From: Oligoflexales bacterium
GTDB lineage: Bacteria > Bdellovibrionota_B > Oligoflexia > Oligoflexales > RGVZ01
NCBI GenBank assembly: GCA_947479535.1
Contig: CANJZQ010000013.1
Span: 1 to 54,285 of the forward strand
DNA length: 54,285 bases
Reading direction: 5' to 3'
The position numbers and the translations under genes are program-made. This document shows positions 1 to 8,427 of the stretch, one piece after another. Each line of letters opens with the position of its first letter. The first letter of the stretch is position 1. The notes under the pieces are model-generated. The model was not told the origin of the DNA. It saw nothing but the letters and a program-made list of their open reading frames with translations, and did no database searches.

Positions 1-237
1 GAAGAACAGCACATTACGAAATTTAATTATTTTACGGTTGGGAGAACGCTCCGAAAGCTTTTCCCTGACTTTGACCGGTTCTTTGCCGTCGACTTTGTTA
101 CCACCACGCACTTCATGGCGCCTTTTGTGGCTGCGATCTCGCCAGAGTGGTCCAACCAGATATCACTGGCTGTGGATCATAAAAAATGGCGGTTTCCTTT
201 TGGAAATTTGATCCTCATTTCTCTGACTCGCAAGTGA
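1..237 (+). CDS. C-terminal fragment, probable SAM-dependent methyltransferase
   Basis: An open frame enters from the left window edge and ends at TGA 235-237, giving 78 residues. The tail (...GNLILISLTRK) resembles the last beta strand and polar end of class I methyltransferases, and the preceding stretch has hydrophobic helices around PFVAAISPEW. No SAM-binding motif lies inside the visible part, so the assignment rests on the C-terminal pattern only. It is convergent with the chaperone gene that ends at 269, with a gap of about 30 bp and no clear terminator hairpin. Confidence 0.45.
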   Translation, partial: EEQHITKFNYFTVGRTLRKLFPDFDRFFAVDFVTTTHFMAPFVAAISPEWSNQISLAVDHKKWRFPFGNLILISLTRK

Positions 238-268
238 TTCACTTCTCAAGTTTGGAACCAACCTGCCG

Positions 269-1255
269 TCAGAGGCCTGCTTCCTGCAATGCCTTCACGG
301 CCTGTTCCTGATCGGGTGTCATGGTCTTTGGAATGTCGACCTCAAGGATGGCATACAAGTCACCACGCGCATTGCCTTTGCCCGGATAGGGGAAGCCAAG
401 CTCTTTCAGTCGCAGTTTGGTTCCCGGTTGCACGCCCACAGGAACCTTCACCGTTTTTGAACCTTCCGGTGTTTCAACTTCGGCGCTGCCCCCAAGAAAG
501 GCGATGGACGGCTTGATTTTGACCTTTGTGTGAATGTCATCAGCCACCCGCTCGAATTGCGCATTGGGGCTGATTTGGATGATCACGTGAACATCCCCAG
601 GTGGGCCACCGTACGGAGACGCGACCCCTTTGCCAGGAACGCGGAGTTTGCCGCCGTCTTTGACGCCGGCCGGTATTTTCATACGGAAATCGCGCTTGGA
701 GCCATCCCCAAGGCGGAAACTGACCTGCCGTTCGCAGCCGCGCCAGGAATCTAAAAATGAGATTTGTAATGGATATTCGACGTCTTGGCCCGCCGGGGCC
801 CCGCCGCCTCCTGCACCGGCAAACGGGTCAAATCCCCCTTGGCCACCAAATGGTCCTCCGCCGCCGCCAAAGCCTCGCCCACGGCCGCGTCCGCCGGCAC
901 CTGCCCCGCCAAACCCAGCGCCAAAACCGCCGCCAAAAATCCGGCTGAAGACGTCTTCGCCCCCGGCCATGTTGAAATCGCGGAACACCTGAGAGAAGTC
1001 CGTGCCCTTGAAAATGTCTTCGGATGAGTAGGCCTGGTGGAATTTAGCATCGCCCACCATGTCATATTGTTTGCGTTTTTCCGGATCCGACAGGACCGCA
1101 TACGCTTCGCTGATGGCCTTGAACTTGTCTTCAGAAGCCTTGTTTCCGGGGTTGCGGTCCGGGTGGTGCTTCAGCGCAAGTTTTCGATATGCCTTCTTTA
1201 TTTCGTCATCGCTGGTGCCCTTGTCGACGCCCAGTTCTTTGTAATAATCAGCCAC
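269..1255 (-). CDS. cbpA: DnaJ-family co-chaperone, CbpA type
   Basis: This 328-residue protein stimulates an Hsp70 ATPase and holds unfolded clients in the cytoplasm. It has an N-terminal J domain (residues about 4-67) with the invariant HPD in KHHPDRNPG, a long Gly/Phe/Arg-rich linker (about 95-155) and a two-part DnaJ C-terminal substrate-binding domain (about 158-320). The CxxCxGxG zinc repeats of true DnaJ are absent, which makes it a class B (CbpA/DjlA-like) protein rather than DnaJ. The start codon is GTG with GGGGGGAG upstream at good spacing. The gene follows the SUMF1-like lipoprotein gene on the same strand, but it has its own promoter (1292-1319). The J domain and C-terminal domain are certain; the symbol is the nearest family name. 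Confidence 0.9.
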   Translation of the reverse strand: MADYYKELGVDKGTSDDEIKKAYRKLALKHHPDRNPGNKASEDKFKAISEAYAVLSDPEKRKQYDMVGDAKFHQAYSSEDIFKGTDFSQVFRDFNMAGGEDVFSRIFGGGFGAGFGGAGAGGRGRGRGFGGGGGPFGGQGGFDPFAGAGGGGAPAGQDVEYPLQISFLDSWRGCERQVSFRLGDGSKRDFRMKIPAGVKDGGKLRVPGKGVASPYGGPPGDVHVIIQISPNAQFERVADDIHTKVKIKPSIAFLGGSAEVETPEGSKTVKVPVGVQPGTKLRLKELGFPYPGKGNARGDLYAILEVDIPKTMTPDQEQAVKALQEAGL

Positions 1256-1291
1256 AGCGGGTCTCCCCCCATCCGGTTCTACAACACCCCC

Positions 1292-1319
1292 AATGTAGGT
1301 CCGAAATTCAGGGTGTCAA
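1292..1319 (-). promoter_or_regulatory. Candidate sigma70 promoter of the DnaJ-like gene
   Basis: On the minus strand TTGACA (complement of 1314-1319, perfect -35) is followed after 16 bp by TACATT (complement of 1292-1297, four of six matches to the -10). It lies 37 bp upstream of the GTG start and overlaps the last codons of the upstream lipoprotein gene, so the chaperone gene can be transcribed independently. No HrcA/CIRCE or sigma32-type element was seen. Confidence 0.5.
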
Positions 1320-2270
1320 GGGCGCGTCGTTGCCGGGAGCGGGTTTGGTTGTGGATCTGATCAGGCGAAGCCCAAGGACAGGGCTGCGCTTCTTCGGGTC
1401 CGAGCTGCCCCGGTATGCCGACCGGCTGCACTCGGCGGTGTTCCCCAGACTGCCGCCGCGAACGATGACTTCATGAATCCCTTGAGGCGGAATTGAATGA
1501 TCGGATTCCTCGTACCTCATGTTTTCAAAGTAGCGATACCAGATGGTTGACACATCGCCGGTCCAGGCAGTTGTCATCTCCCAGACGTTTCCGTAAACAT
1601 CATGAAGTCCAAATGGATTCGCTTTCAGCTGGCCAACGGGATGGGTTTTTCCGCCGGAATTGTCGGCAAACCAGGCGTATTCGTATAAAGGAAAATCGTT
1701 GTCCCCAAAGTGATACAAAGTCGATGTTCCGCCGCGGGTTGCATATTCCCATGCGTCCTCGCCAGGCAACTCGTAATAAAAGCCTTCGCGGCGTCCATTA
1801 AGTTTTTTGATGAATTCCTGGACATCAGCGAGTGATACGCAAGCGACCGGATGATCGTCTTCGGCAACGCCCGGTTGGCAAGTATTGTGCAATTCGCCTG
1901 ATCTGGCGCAGCGTGAGTCTGTCTGGTGGAGTTCTTCCGGATAGCATCCCATGGCCGCCTTGAACTGCCTGCGGGTGACCTCTGTTTTTTGGATGAAATA
2001 GTCTTCTTTGATGTCGACCCGGTGATTTTCAATTTTGCCCTCCCGTGCTGCGTCAGCGGCCGGAACGGCATTTGCACCAAGGTACATGGTGCCTTTTGGA
2101 ATTTTGAGAAATGCCATGCCCTTGATGATTTGAGCGTCGGTTTGCCCTGCTTCGTTGGCGGTTACGCCCTTGGTTGAACCTGAGTTTGGCAATACATCGG
2201 GCGCGAGCGTTTTGCAGGCTGAAGCCGACATGCTGAAAATGGCGATGCACAATAGAAATTTGCCAGCCAT
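1308..2270 (-). CDS. Lipoprotein with formylglycine-generating-enzyme (SUMF1/FGE-sulfatase) domain
   Basis: This is a 320-residue secreted lipoprotein. The signal peptide ends in a lipobox SASAC with Cys19 as the lipidated residue. From about residue 55 the protein follows the FGE-sulfatase fold: [13 protein letters not shown], then [45 protein letters not shown], a VVRGGSLGN segment and the closing LGLRLIRS. This pattern is common in surface proteins that use the fold for binding rather than catalysis. The two active-site cysteines of true formylglycine-generating enzymes are not evident at the usual C-terminal site, so an enzymatic role is doubtful. A poly-T tract (2281-2290) lies just upstream, with an AAGGA ribosome site. 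It is divergent from the methyltransferase gene at 2380. Confidence 0.85.
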   Translation of the reverse strand: MAGKFLLCIAIFSMSASACKTLAPDVLPNSGSTKGVTANEAGQTDAQIIKGMAFLKIPKGTMYLGANAVPAADAAREGKIENHRVDIKEDYFIQKTEVTRRQFKAAMGCYPEELHQTDSRCARSGELHNTCQPGVAEDDHPVACVSLADVQEFIKKLNGRREGFYYELPGEDAWEYATRGGTSTLYHFGDNDFPLYEYAWFADNSGGKTHPVGQLKANPFGLHDVYGNVWEMTTAWTGDVSTIWYRYFENMRYEESDHSIPPQGIHEVIVRGGSLGNTAECSRSAYRGSSDPKKRSPVLGLRLIRSTTKPAPGNDAPLTP

Positions 2271-2379
2271 TTGAAGGTCCTTTTTTTTTTAAACCAGATG
2301 CTGAGACGTCAAATTGGATAAAGACAGATACTGTGTGACAAATGGATGTTACAAACTATCAGAGGGATCATCAACGCCC

Positions 2380-3117
2380 ATGACGACCAATTACGACTCC
2401 ATTACCGAAGAATACCGGAAATCTAAATTTCAGCCGTGGCGTACCCACGTTGAGTCTTTCAGTGTGTTCGAAGTTTTGGGCTCCGTATCAGGTAAGAGCG
2501 TTTTGGATCTGGCCTGCGGCGAGGGTTTTTATTCGCGGATCCTGAAGCATCATGGGGCCGACAGGGTGGTTGGAGTTGACCTGTCGCAAGGTATGATTGA
2601 TCTCGCCCGAAAACAGGAAATCGAATCCCCTCTGGAGATCGATTATTTTGCCAAAGATGCAAGGGATCTTGAACTAAATGAAAAGTTTGACGTGGTGTTC
2701 GCGGCCTACTTGCTTAATTATTCCCAAAATCTTGATGACCTCGTCCGGATGTGCAAAACGATCAAACGGCACCTGCGACCTGGCGGCCGTTTTGTGAGCG
2801 TCAACAGCAATCCCAATTATACAGGTTCCTCGGCTGCCATGCGAAAATATGGCTTTGAGCGCGATGCGACTCCCGGCGTTGATGGTGAGCCGGTCGTCTA
2901 TCGTTTTTATGATGCGAAAGGCGCAGCCATTGAGGTTACCAACTACCACTTGAACAAGTCCCTGCATGCCGAGGCTTTTGACGCCGCCGGATTGCGTGGC
3001 CTGAAATGGCATTCCCCGCGTGTCTCACCTGAGGGCTTGAGTGAGTTTGGGGAGGCATATTGGACCGACATGCTCCAATATGAGCCCGCCATCGTTCTTG
3101 AAGTTTGTCACCCATGA
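2380..3117 (+). CDS. Class I SAM-dependent methyltransferase
   Basis: This 245-residue cytoplasmic methyltransferase has motif I VLDLACGEGFYSR near residue 45, an acidic motif II (VVGVDLS), a YFAKDARDL segment and motif IV (DVVFAAYLLNY). The substrate cannot be read from the sequence; small-molecule methyltransferases of the ToxA/UbiE-like group look like this. I chose ATG 2380 (MTTNYDSI) because the frame upstream back to 2314 has no family features and AGAGGG lies at 2361-2366. The downstream DUF1003 gene starts 4 bp after this stop, so the two are probably co-transcribed. Confidence 0.82.
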   Translation: MTTNYDSITEEYRKSKFQPWRTHVESFSVFEVLGSVSGKSVLDLACGEGFYSRILKHHGADRVVGVDLSQGMIDLARKQEIESPLEIDYFAKDARDLELNEKFDVVFAAYLLNYSQNLDDLVRMCKTIKRHLRPGGRFVSVNSNPNYTGSSAAMRKYGFERDATPGVDGEPVVYRFYDAKGAAIEVTNYHLNKSLHAEAFDAAGLRGLKWHSPRVSPEGLSEFGEAYWTDMLQYEPAIVLEVCHP

Positions 3118-3121
3118 ATCA

Positions 3122-3691
3122 ATGCCCATGGACATAAATGAACTCATTGCCTCTGAAGCCCTGCATATCCATCGCCTGGATGAGCTGGTGCGTGAGTCCA
3201 TCGCCGAAGAAAAAACCTTGTCCAGTTCCCTCCTCGAGGCAGAGAAAGGCGATCAGCTTACCCTGAGCCAAAGGATTGCCGACCAGGTGGCAAGTTTTGG
3301 TGGCAGTTGGACGTTTATTTTGAGTTTCTCCGCCCTGATCGCGTTCTGGATTGTGTTCAATACGGTGTGGATGCTGAACCGGGGATTTGACCCATACCCT
3401 TTTATTCTTCTTAACTTGATATTGTCGTGTATCGCGGCATTTCAGGCCCCGATCATCATGATGAGCCAAAATCGGCAGGAGGACAAAGACCGCCGGCGAT
3501 CCCGCTCAGATTATATGATCAATCTAAAGGCGGAGCTGGAAGTGCGCGGCCTCCACCGCAAGATTGATTTGTTGCTTGCCGAAGAAATGAAGACCCTTTT
3601 TCAGGTTCAGCAGACCCAGGTCGAGCTGCTGTTGAAAATTCAAGAACGGATTGAACGCCTCGCTGCCGGATTTGACAAGCAACCTCATTGA
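3122..3691 (+). CDS. DUF1003 family membrane protein
   Basis: A 189-residue inner membrane protein of the DUF1003 family. The signature is clear: LSQRIADQVASFGGSW, then a first membrane segment (about 70-88), a short loop FDPYPFILLN, a second membrane segment (about 98-117), SQNRQEDKDRRRSRSDYMIN and a C-terminal amphipathic helix with heptad-like leucines (EVRGLHRKIDLLL). The function is unknown; members often sit near metal or stress transport genes. ATG 3122 and 3128 are both possible starts; both lie just after the methyltransferase stop. The following pseudouridine synthase frame begins within or just after this gene. Confidence 0.88.
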   Translation: MPMDINELIASEALHIHRLDELVRESIAEEKTLSSSLLEAEKGDQLTLSQRIADQVASFGGSWTFILSFSALIAFWIVFNTVWMLNRGFDPYPFILLNLILSCIAAFQAPIIMMSQNRQEDKDRRRSRSDYMINLKAELEVRGLHRKIDLLLAEEMKTLFQVQQTQVELLLKIQERIERLAAGFDKQPH

Positions 3692-3740
3692 CGAAAAAAC
3701 CAGCCCTAACTACACTTTGGCACACCCCGGAGAGAATATT

Positions 3741-4670
3741 TTGGCCAGAGTTGTAAAAGAAGTTTTGATTCCACCGAATAGCCCTGGCATTCGTGCAGAC
3801 CTTTTGGTCCAGCAGGAGACCAGGCTGCCGCGGTCGGTCATCCGTGGCATGTTTGACCATGACTGTGTGGAAATTGATGGTGGCCCCTGTGATGATCCGA
3901 CCGTTTGGATTCCTGGCGGTGCCAAGGTTTTTCTGCGTTATGATTCTGAAACGCGCTACAAGGAAAAGCCGAAGTCTCACAAAAGCCGCATTTTCGATTT
4001 AATTTTTGAAGACGAGCATCTCATCATCGTCAACAAGCAAGCTGGTTATCTGACCGTGCCAACGAACGCCCGTGAAAAAAATACGTTGGTCGATGCCGTG
4101 CGTTCCCACGTCAATCGCGGACAATCGCGGGGGCAACCCGTTGCGATTGTTCATCGCCTGGATCGCGACACTTCCGGGTTGCTGGTGTTTGCGAAAAATG
4201 AGCGCGTTGGAGTTAAGATCAAGGACCAGTTCGCGGAACGCAAACCGGAACGCGTGTACGTCGCAATCGTCTCCGGAAAGTTGGCGCAGGAGACTGGAAC
4301 CATCCAGAGCTACCTGGCCACCGACAAGGATCTAAATCAGCGGTCTGTCAAAGCAGGTGAAGACGGCAAGTTGGCCATCACGCATTACACCGTGGTTCAG
4401 TCTTTTAAAGATGCGACTCTGGTTCGTGTGACGCTGGAGACGGGGCGCCGCAATCAAATCCGCGTTCATTTTGCCGAGCAAGGCAATCCGATTTTAGGCG
4501 ATCAGCGCTACGAAGTGGCCGATGCCCGCCACAGGTTCTGGCCCCACCGCCGGCTGGCCCTTCATGCCGAAGTTTTGGGTTTTAAACATCCCGTGACCGG
4601 CGAGAGCCTGCGTTTCAGGGTTCCAGCCCCCAAAGAGTTCGACCGTTTTTGCGCAGTCAATTCAATCTGA
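3741..4670 (+). CDS. RluA-family pseudouridine synthase
   Basis: Converts uridine to pseudouridine in rRNA or tRNA. The N-terminus has an S4-like RNA-binding segment (RADLLVQQETRLPRSVIRGM...), followed by the RluA catalytic core with HRLDRDTSGLLVFAK, whose Asp in HRLD is the nucleophile, and later GRRNQIRVHFAEQGNPILGD and HRRLALHA. This is RluA/RluC/RluD type rather than RsuA. The frame is open back to 3651, overlapping DUF1003. I prefer TTG 3741 because GGAGAG lies 6 bp upstream (3729-3734), giving 309 residues. The 3' end overlaps the convergent MnmC-like gene by 14 bp. Confidence 0.85.
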   Translation: MARVVKEVLIPPNSPGIRADLLVQQETRLPRSVIRGMFDHDCVEIDGGPCDDPTVWIPGGAKVFLRYDSETRYKEKPKSHKSRIFDLIFEDEHLIIVNKQAGYLTVPTNAREKNTLVDAVRSHVNRGQSRGQPVAIVHRLDRDTSGLLVFAKNERVGVKIKDQFAERKPERVYVAIVSGKLAQETGTIQSYLATDKDLNQRSVKAGEDGKLAITHYTVVQSFKDATLVRVTLETGRRNQIRVHFAEQGNPILGDQRYEVADARHRFWPHRRLALHAEVLGFKHPVTGESLRFRVPAPKEFDRFCAVNSI

Positions 4671-5550
4671 ACTGAGGGTGCGCCGTCATCCGGTTGACGA
4701 GATCCTGATGCACAAAATTCTCTGCGTCATAAGGCATCTGCTTGTGTGATCTTTGCCAGCGCTCCCACCAGCGCGCATCGAGCGGATTTGCAAGGCTTTC
4801 CAGGCAGGTCGAGGCCTCTGTTGTTTCGAGCTTGAGGCCTGTCGGCTGGCCGAAACCGACGTAAAATCCTGCCAACAAGAAGGCCGTCCGGACCGGTGTT
4901 GCCACGGAATAAGTAAACAAGGATACGGGTTCTGTGGTTCCTGTTGTGATTCGGAATAAATCCTGGAAGCAGTCGAGGGTCCACATCTCGCGATTCACAG
5001 AGGGCGAATAGGGGTCGAAAAAAATCAAGTTTGGCGCGACCGTGCCAGCATCCTGCTGGATCACTTGACGGAAGTCTCCTGGGCGCAACTCCCAGGTGAT
5101 CATGCCGCAAGGACTTTTCCAGTTCAGGTCCTTTAAAAGAGATCTCATGGCGGTTTCGAAACCAGTCATGTGGGGAAAGGCTGAAGCATTCTGCAAAGCA
5201 AATTCAAGCAGGGATAAATTGTTTTCAAAGCTGACGATGTGAAGCGGTCTTGCTTGCGGGGCAATTGAGTTGCCGGGGTCGCGGGTTTGGTAGACGCCCA
5301 GCGCGCAGTGGATCGCCGCCAACGCATTGGATGCAGCGCCAAGGCCAACGTCAAAAAGAACGAGAGGTTGTTCAGGGTTTTTCGAAGAAACAGCCGCCAG
5401 GCGGTCCTTGAGCCGCGATTGCCGGACATACAGGTCGTTCGCCTCCTGCCAGGGGCCGACTGGATTATGCATGATCTCATTCACAACTTTGTTGCGAATG
5501 GAGACGGCTCCCGCCGAGGTGGTTACGATTTCGAAGTCATGGATGCTCAA
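4657..5550 (-). CDS. MnmC-like tRNA methyltransferase domain protein
   Basis: A 297-residue protein related to the methyltransferase half of MnmC (DUF752/Methyltransf_30), which in E. coli completes 5-methylaminomethyl-2-thiouridine at tRNA position 34. Visible features are the SAM-binding motif LFDVGLGAASNALAAI and the family hallmark FFDPYSPSVNREMWT followed by LFTYSVATPVRTAFLLAGFYV. The flavin oxidase half of bifunctional MnmC is absent, so it would need a separate MnmG/MnmE product or a partner oxidase. Its ATG overlaps the Nudix stop by 4 bp, implying translational coupling. It is convergent with and overlaps the pseudouridine synthase gene, also an RNA modification enzyme. The exact substrate is inferred. 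Confidence 0.7.
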   Translation of the reverse strand: MSIHDFEIVTTSAGAVSIRNKVVNEIMHNPVGPWQEANDLYVRQSRLKDRLAAVSSKNPEQPLVLFDVGLGAASNALAAIHCALGVYQTRDPGNSIAPQARPLHIVSFENNLSLLEFALQNASAFPHMTGFETAMRSLLKDLNWKSPCGMITWELRPGDFRQVIQQDAGTVAPNLIFFDPYSPSVNREMWTLDCFQDLFRITTGTTEPVSLFTYSVATPVRTAFLLAGFYVGFGQPTGLKLETTEASTCLESLANPLDARWWERWQRSHKQMPYDAENFVHQDLVNRMTAHPQFRLN

Positions 5551-6215
5551 GTTTGAAATCCCTTTGTTCCATTTGTTCCATTTGTTCCAGTGGTCGTACG
5601 TCCGAAGAATTCCACCTTGTCGAACTGGCGGTGCATGCTTCGTTCCTTGGTGATCTTGCGGGCTTCATCAAGGGGAAACCACTTCAGGTCATGGCTTTCG
5701 TGGGTTATTGCGATTTCCTGTCCACGCCGGGCGACGACGATGTAGCGAACATCATAGTGCCAGTGTCCCGCGTCTTTTGGGTTTGCCGGAATCCAATGAG
5801 CATCGAGATCGAAGGGCAAGGGAGGCTGGTTCGCAGGGGCCTTTCCCGTCCAGTCAAAAAACTCGAACTCCGTGAGGCCCGATTCCTCGCGGACTTCGGC
5901 GGCAGCAACCTCGTGGATCAAGTGATGGCCATCGGCATGCCCGCCAAGTTGCAGCCACATTCCAAGTTTTGCGTGCAGTGTTAGCAGAACTTCCTTGAAG
6001 TCCTCGCTGACGACGATGGCAGACCCGGTCAGGTGCCCAGCCAGGTGGGAACGCTCAAAACAATCTGGAGTTGATGTGATAAAGGAAGCGAAGCGGTCTG
6101 CGATGATGGCCTCTTCGGCGGCATCGTAGGATCTGTGTTTTATCGCCGGAGAAATGTTGGTGATCCAGTGGTCCCGGTACAGGGTCAGCGCGTCGAGGGT
6201 TGGTGTGCGTTTCAC
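5547..6215 (-). CDS. Nudix hydrolase
   Basis: Hydrolyses a nucleoside diphosphate linked to another moiety; the substrate is unknown. The Nudix box is GGHADGHHLIHEVAAAEVR followed by EESGL, with the metal-binding glutamates retained although the usual Arg before them is Ala. The GGHAD variant is typical of a widespread bacterial Nudix subgroup. I prefer GTG 6215 (VKRTPTLDAL), which has AAGGGAG about 8 bp upstream and avoids overlapping DUF952; the frame is open to 6263. The last residues contain GTN-GTN-GTK, encoded by three tandem 9-bp repeats. It sits in the middle of a DUF952-Nudix-MnmC-like operon. Confidence 0.85.
   Translation of the reverse strand: MKRTPTLDALTLYRDHWITNISPAIKHRSYDAAEEAIIADRFASFITSTPDCFERSHLAGHLTGSAIVVSEDFKEVLLTLHAKLGMWLQLGGHADGHHLIHEVAAAEVREESGLTEFEFFDWTGKAPANQPPLPFDLDAHWIPANPKDAGHWHYDVRYIVVARRGQEIAITHESHDLKWFPLDEARKITKERSMHRQFDKVEFFGRTTTGTNGTNGTKGFQT
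5563..5589. repeat. Three perfect tandem copies of a 9-bp repeat
   Basis: TTTGTTCCA occurs three times head to tail at 5563-5571, 5572-5580 and 5581-5589. It encodes the GTN-GTN-GTK tail of the Nudix protein on the minus strand, 14 bp before its stop and the overlapping start of the next gene. Gain or loss of units would keep the reading frame. Confidence 0.9.
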
Positions 6216-6228
6216 GATGGGGCTCCCT

Positions 6229-6600
6229 TCATCTGATGTGGGGTATATGTGCAGAGACATCAACGAGGTCGATGGCTTTGGTTTTCCAGTTGAAGCGATG
6301 CAGGTGCAAAATGGCGCCTTTTGGGATGGTGCCGTAGATATGTGGATAGCGTTCCTGGGAATGGGGCGCGGGTTCGAATCGCAAGTTTTCCGCGACCGCC
6401 GAGGGAAGGATTTCCAGGATCAGAAGCTCTGGAATATCGCGGAAGTAACGCGCCAGAGTCCCGTCCAACTGCTCTTTCGTTGAACAATGAATGAAACCTT
6501 CGGATTCCAGGCTCGGATCTGAATAATCAGGGTCACCCAGCTGTAACTGCCAGGACGCCGGCAAGCAAATGTGAAAAATTCTGGCCCGCATTGGTTCCAT
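6229..6600 (-). CDS. DUF952 family protein
   Basis: A 123-residue cytoplasmic protein of the DUF952 family. The pattern IFHICLPASW, then SEGFIHCSTKEQL, LLILEI and YPHIYGTIPKGAI matches the family, whose function is not established but whose fold is related to ADP-ribosyltransferase-like or glutathione-S-transferase-linked proteins. Start choices are ATG 6600 (MEPMRAR) or ATG 6591. It is the first gene of the minus-strand trio with the Nudix and MnmC-like genes and is divergent from recJ. Confidence 0.82.
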   Translation of the reverse strand: MEPMRARIFHICLPASWQLQLGDPDYSDPSLESEGFIHCSTKEQLDGTLARYFRDIPELLILEILPSAVAENLRFEPAPHSQERYPHIYGTIPKGAILHLHRFNWKTKAIDLVDVSAHIPHIR

Positions 6601-6687
6601 CCCGATTCACCCGGAATCTACCAGCGGGAGATACCAGTTAGAGCGGCCATGGTCACTGCCTAAAAATAAGGCATGGCAAGGATCGGA

Positions 6688-8421
6688 ATGTCGCCGTACA
6701 TTTCCGGAATGGGATCAAGATTTCAGCATTGGGAACCCCGCAGCGGGGCAACGGGGCTATCAGCTAATCCGGCTCGTCCGGCGCGGCCGGAGACGATTCA
6801 GGGCCTGCGCCAGATCATTCTGGCCAATCGGGCCTTTGAGGCGGTGGATCGGCTTGAATATGGCGACCATGGCCTGGTCCCGGTGATGGAGAGCCTTCTT
6901 GCCGCGATCAAGGGTGGCAAACGGATCGCGCTATATTCAGATTACGATGTCGACGGGACGATGAGTTGCGTCAGTTGGATTTGGTTCCTCCAGGCTCTAG
7001 GTTATTCCAATTACGTGTCTTACATACCCTGCCGATTCAGCGAGGGATACGGCGTCAATCTTGGCGCCGTGAAGCATCTCGTTGAAAACGAAAAGGCCGA
7101 ATTGATCATCACCATGGATACCGGGATCACGGCCAACGAAGAAGCCTCATGGTGCCGCGAACGCGGGGTGACGTTTATTTGCACGGATCACCACGTGATC
7201 CAGCCGGCTAAAATGCCCGATTGCCTGATTTTGAATCCGAAGCTGCATCCCGATCCGGCCTATCAAGAACTCTGCGGGTGCGGAATAACCTTTGTTTTGC
7301 TGCGGAAACTGGCAGCGCATTTTCCGGAATTGACCCAGGGGCAACCCAATGGGGCGCATCCGGTCTGGACGGATCTTTTGGCTTTGGCTGGCATGGCGAC
7401 CATTTGTGATGTCGTTCCGTTGAATGGTGTGAATCATACGTTGGCGCGCAGTGGGGTGCGGGCCTTGATGCGCTCGCAGCGGCCAGTCTTGAAACGCCTG
7501 CGCGAGGCGGCCGCCGTGTCGGAAGACGGTGACGAAAAAGACGTTGGGTTCCGCCTTGGCCCCAGGATCAATGCGGTTGGCCGCCTTGAGCACGCCGAGC
7601 TTGTGGTGAAAGCTTTTCTGGACGAGGATCCCGAGCCGTTGGTCCTGCACATGGGGACGTGCAATGAGCGCCGCAAGGTCATCCAGGCTGGCATTGTGAA
7701 CGAGGCGCGGGAGCTGGCGAAAGAAGCGGTCCGCAATGGCTCGCCTGTCCTTTTTCTGGGCGGCGACTGGCATCCCGGGGTTGTGGGTATCGCGGCCAGT
7801 AAATTGGCCGAGGAATTCTGGCGTCCGACGTGGTTATTCCAGCGTGGCGCTGACGGCAATTGCAAGGGCTCGGCGCGGACAATTCCTGGTTTTAACGTGA
7901 CGGCAGCCATGACGTCGTGTGGTGAGTTGTTCAAAAAGTTTGGCGGCCATGCAGCGGCCGGTGGATACACCTTTGATGTGTCGCAAGAGGCAAATATACG
8001 TGCGGCTTTGATCGATCACGCGGCGGATTTGCAAACGCGCACTCCGGCAATGTGGGAGAGCCGCCTTGGTTTTGACTGTGAAATTCCGCTGGGGCTCCTG
8101 TCCCTTGAGGTCACCGGCCTCCTTGATGAACTCAAACCCTTCGGCCATGGCTTTGAGGAACCGCGCTTTGTGGTGGAAGCCCCCGTCGACGAGGTTCGCT
8201 ATTTCTACGACAAGGCAACTGGAAACCCAAAGCATACTGCTGTTTTTGTGACCACAGAAACGCCGCGCGGAAAGTCCCGAGAGAAAATCCTTTTCTTCAA
8301 TGATGTGATCCAGACATTGAAGCCGGGTATGACTTCCCGTTTTGTGGTATCGTGTTCGCGCAACACTTGGCGTGGAACAACCAGTCTCTCTCTGATGGGA
8401 CATGACTACAGCGGAGTTTAA
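6688..8421 (+). CDS. recJ: Single-stranded-DNA-specific exonuclease RecJ
   Basis: A 5'-3' exonuclease used in mismatch, base-excision and recombinational repair. The DHH phosphoesterase motifs are present: SDYDVDGTMS (Asp85, Asp87, Asp89), ITMDTG (Asp144), TDHH (166-169), and later the DHHA1 signature KFGGHAAAGGY. The protein is 577 residues, the usual RecJ length. ATG 6688 has AAGGA 5 bp upstream; an upstream in-frame ATG at 6673 has poor spacing and sits in a small TGCCT/AGGCA hairpin. Only 6 bp separate its stop from the GTG of the lipid-modification cluster, so recJ may be transcribed with it. Confidence 0.93.
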   Translation: MSPYISGMGSRFQHWEPRSGATGLSANPARPARPETIQGLRQIILANRAFEAVDRLEYGDHGLVPVMESLLAAIKGGKRIALYSDYDVDGTMSCVSWIWFLQALGYSNYVSYIPCRFSEGYGVNLGAVKHLVENEKAELIITMDTGITANEEASWCRERGVTFICTDHHVIQPAKMPDCLILNPKLHPDPAYQELCGCGITFVLLRKLAAHFPELTQGQPNGAHPVWTDLLALAGMATICDVVPLNGVNHTLARSGVRALMRSQRPVLKRLREAAAVSEDGDEKDVGFRLGPRINAVGRLEHAELVVKAFLDEDPEPLVLHMGTCNERRKVIQAGIVNEARELAKEAVRNGSPVLFLGGDWHPGVVGIAASKLAEEFWRPTWLFQRGADGNCKGSARTIPGFNVTAAMTSCGELFKKFGGHAAAGGYTFDVSQEANIRAALIDHAADLQTRTPAMWESRLGFDCEIPLGLLSLEVTGLLDELKPFGHGFEEPRFVVEAPVDEVRYFYDKATGNPKHTAVFVTTETPRGKSREKILFFNDVIQTLKPGMTSRFVVSCSRNTWRGTTSLSLMGHDYSGV

Positions 8422-8427
8422 AACCCC

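Noticed and set aside
630-992. A proline-rich plus-strand frame of 120 residues
   Set aside because: It is the antisense reading of the Gly-rich linker of the DnaJ-like gene.
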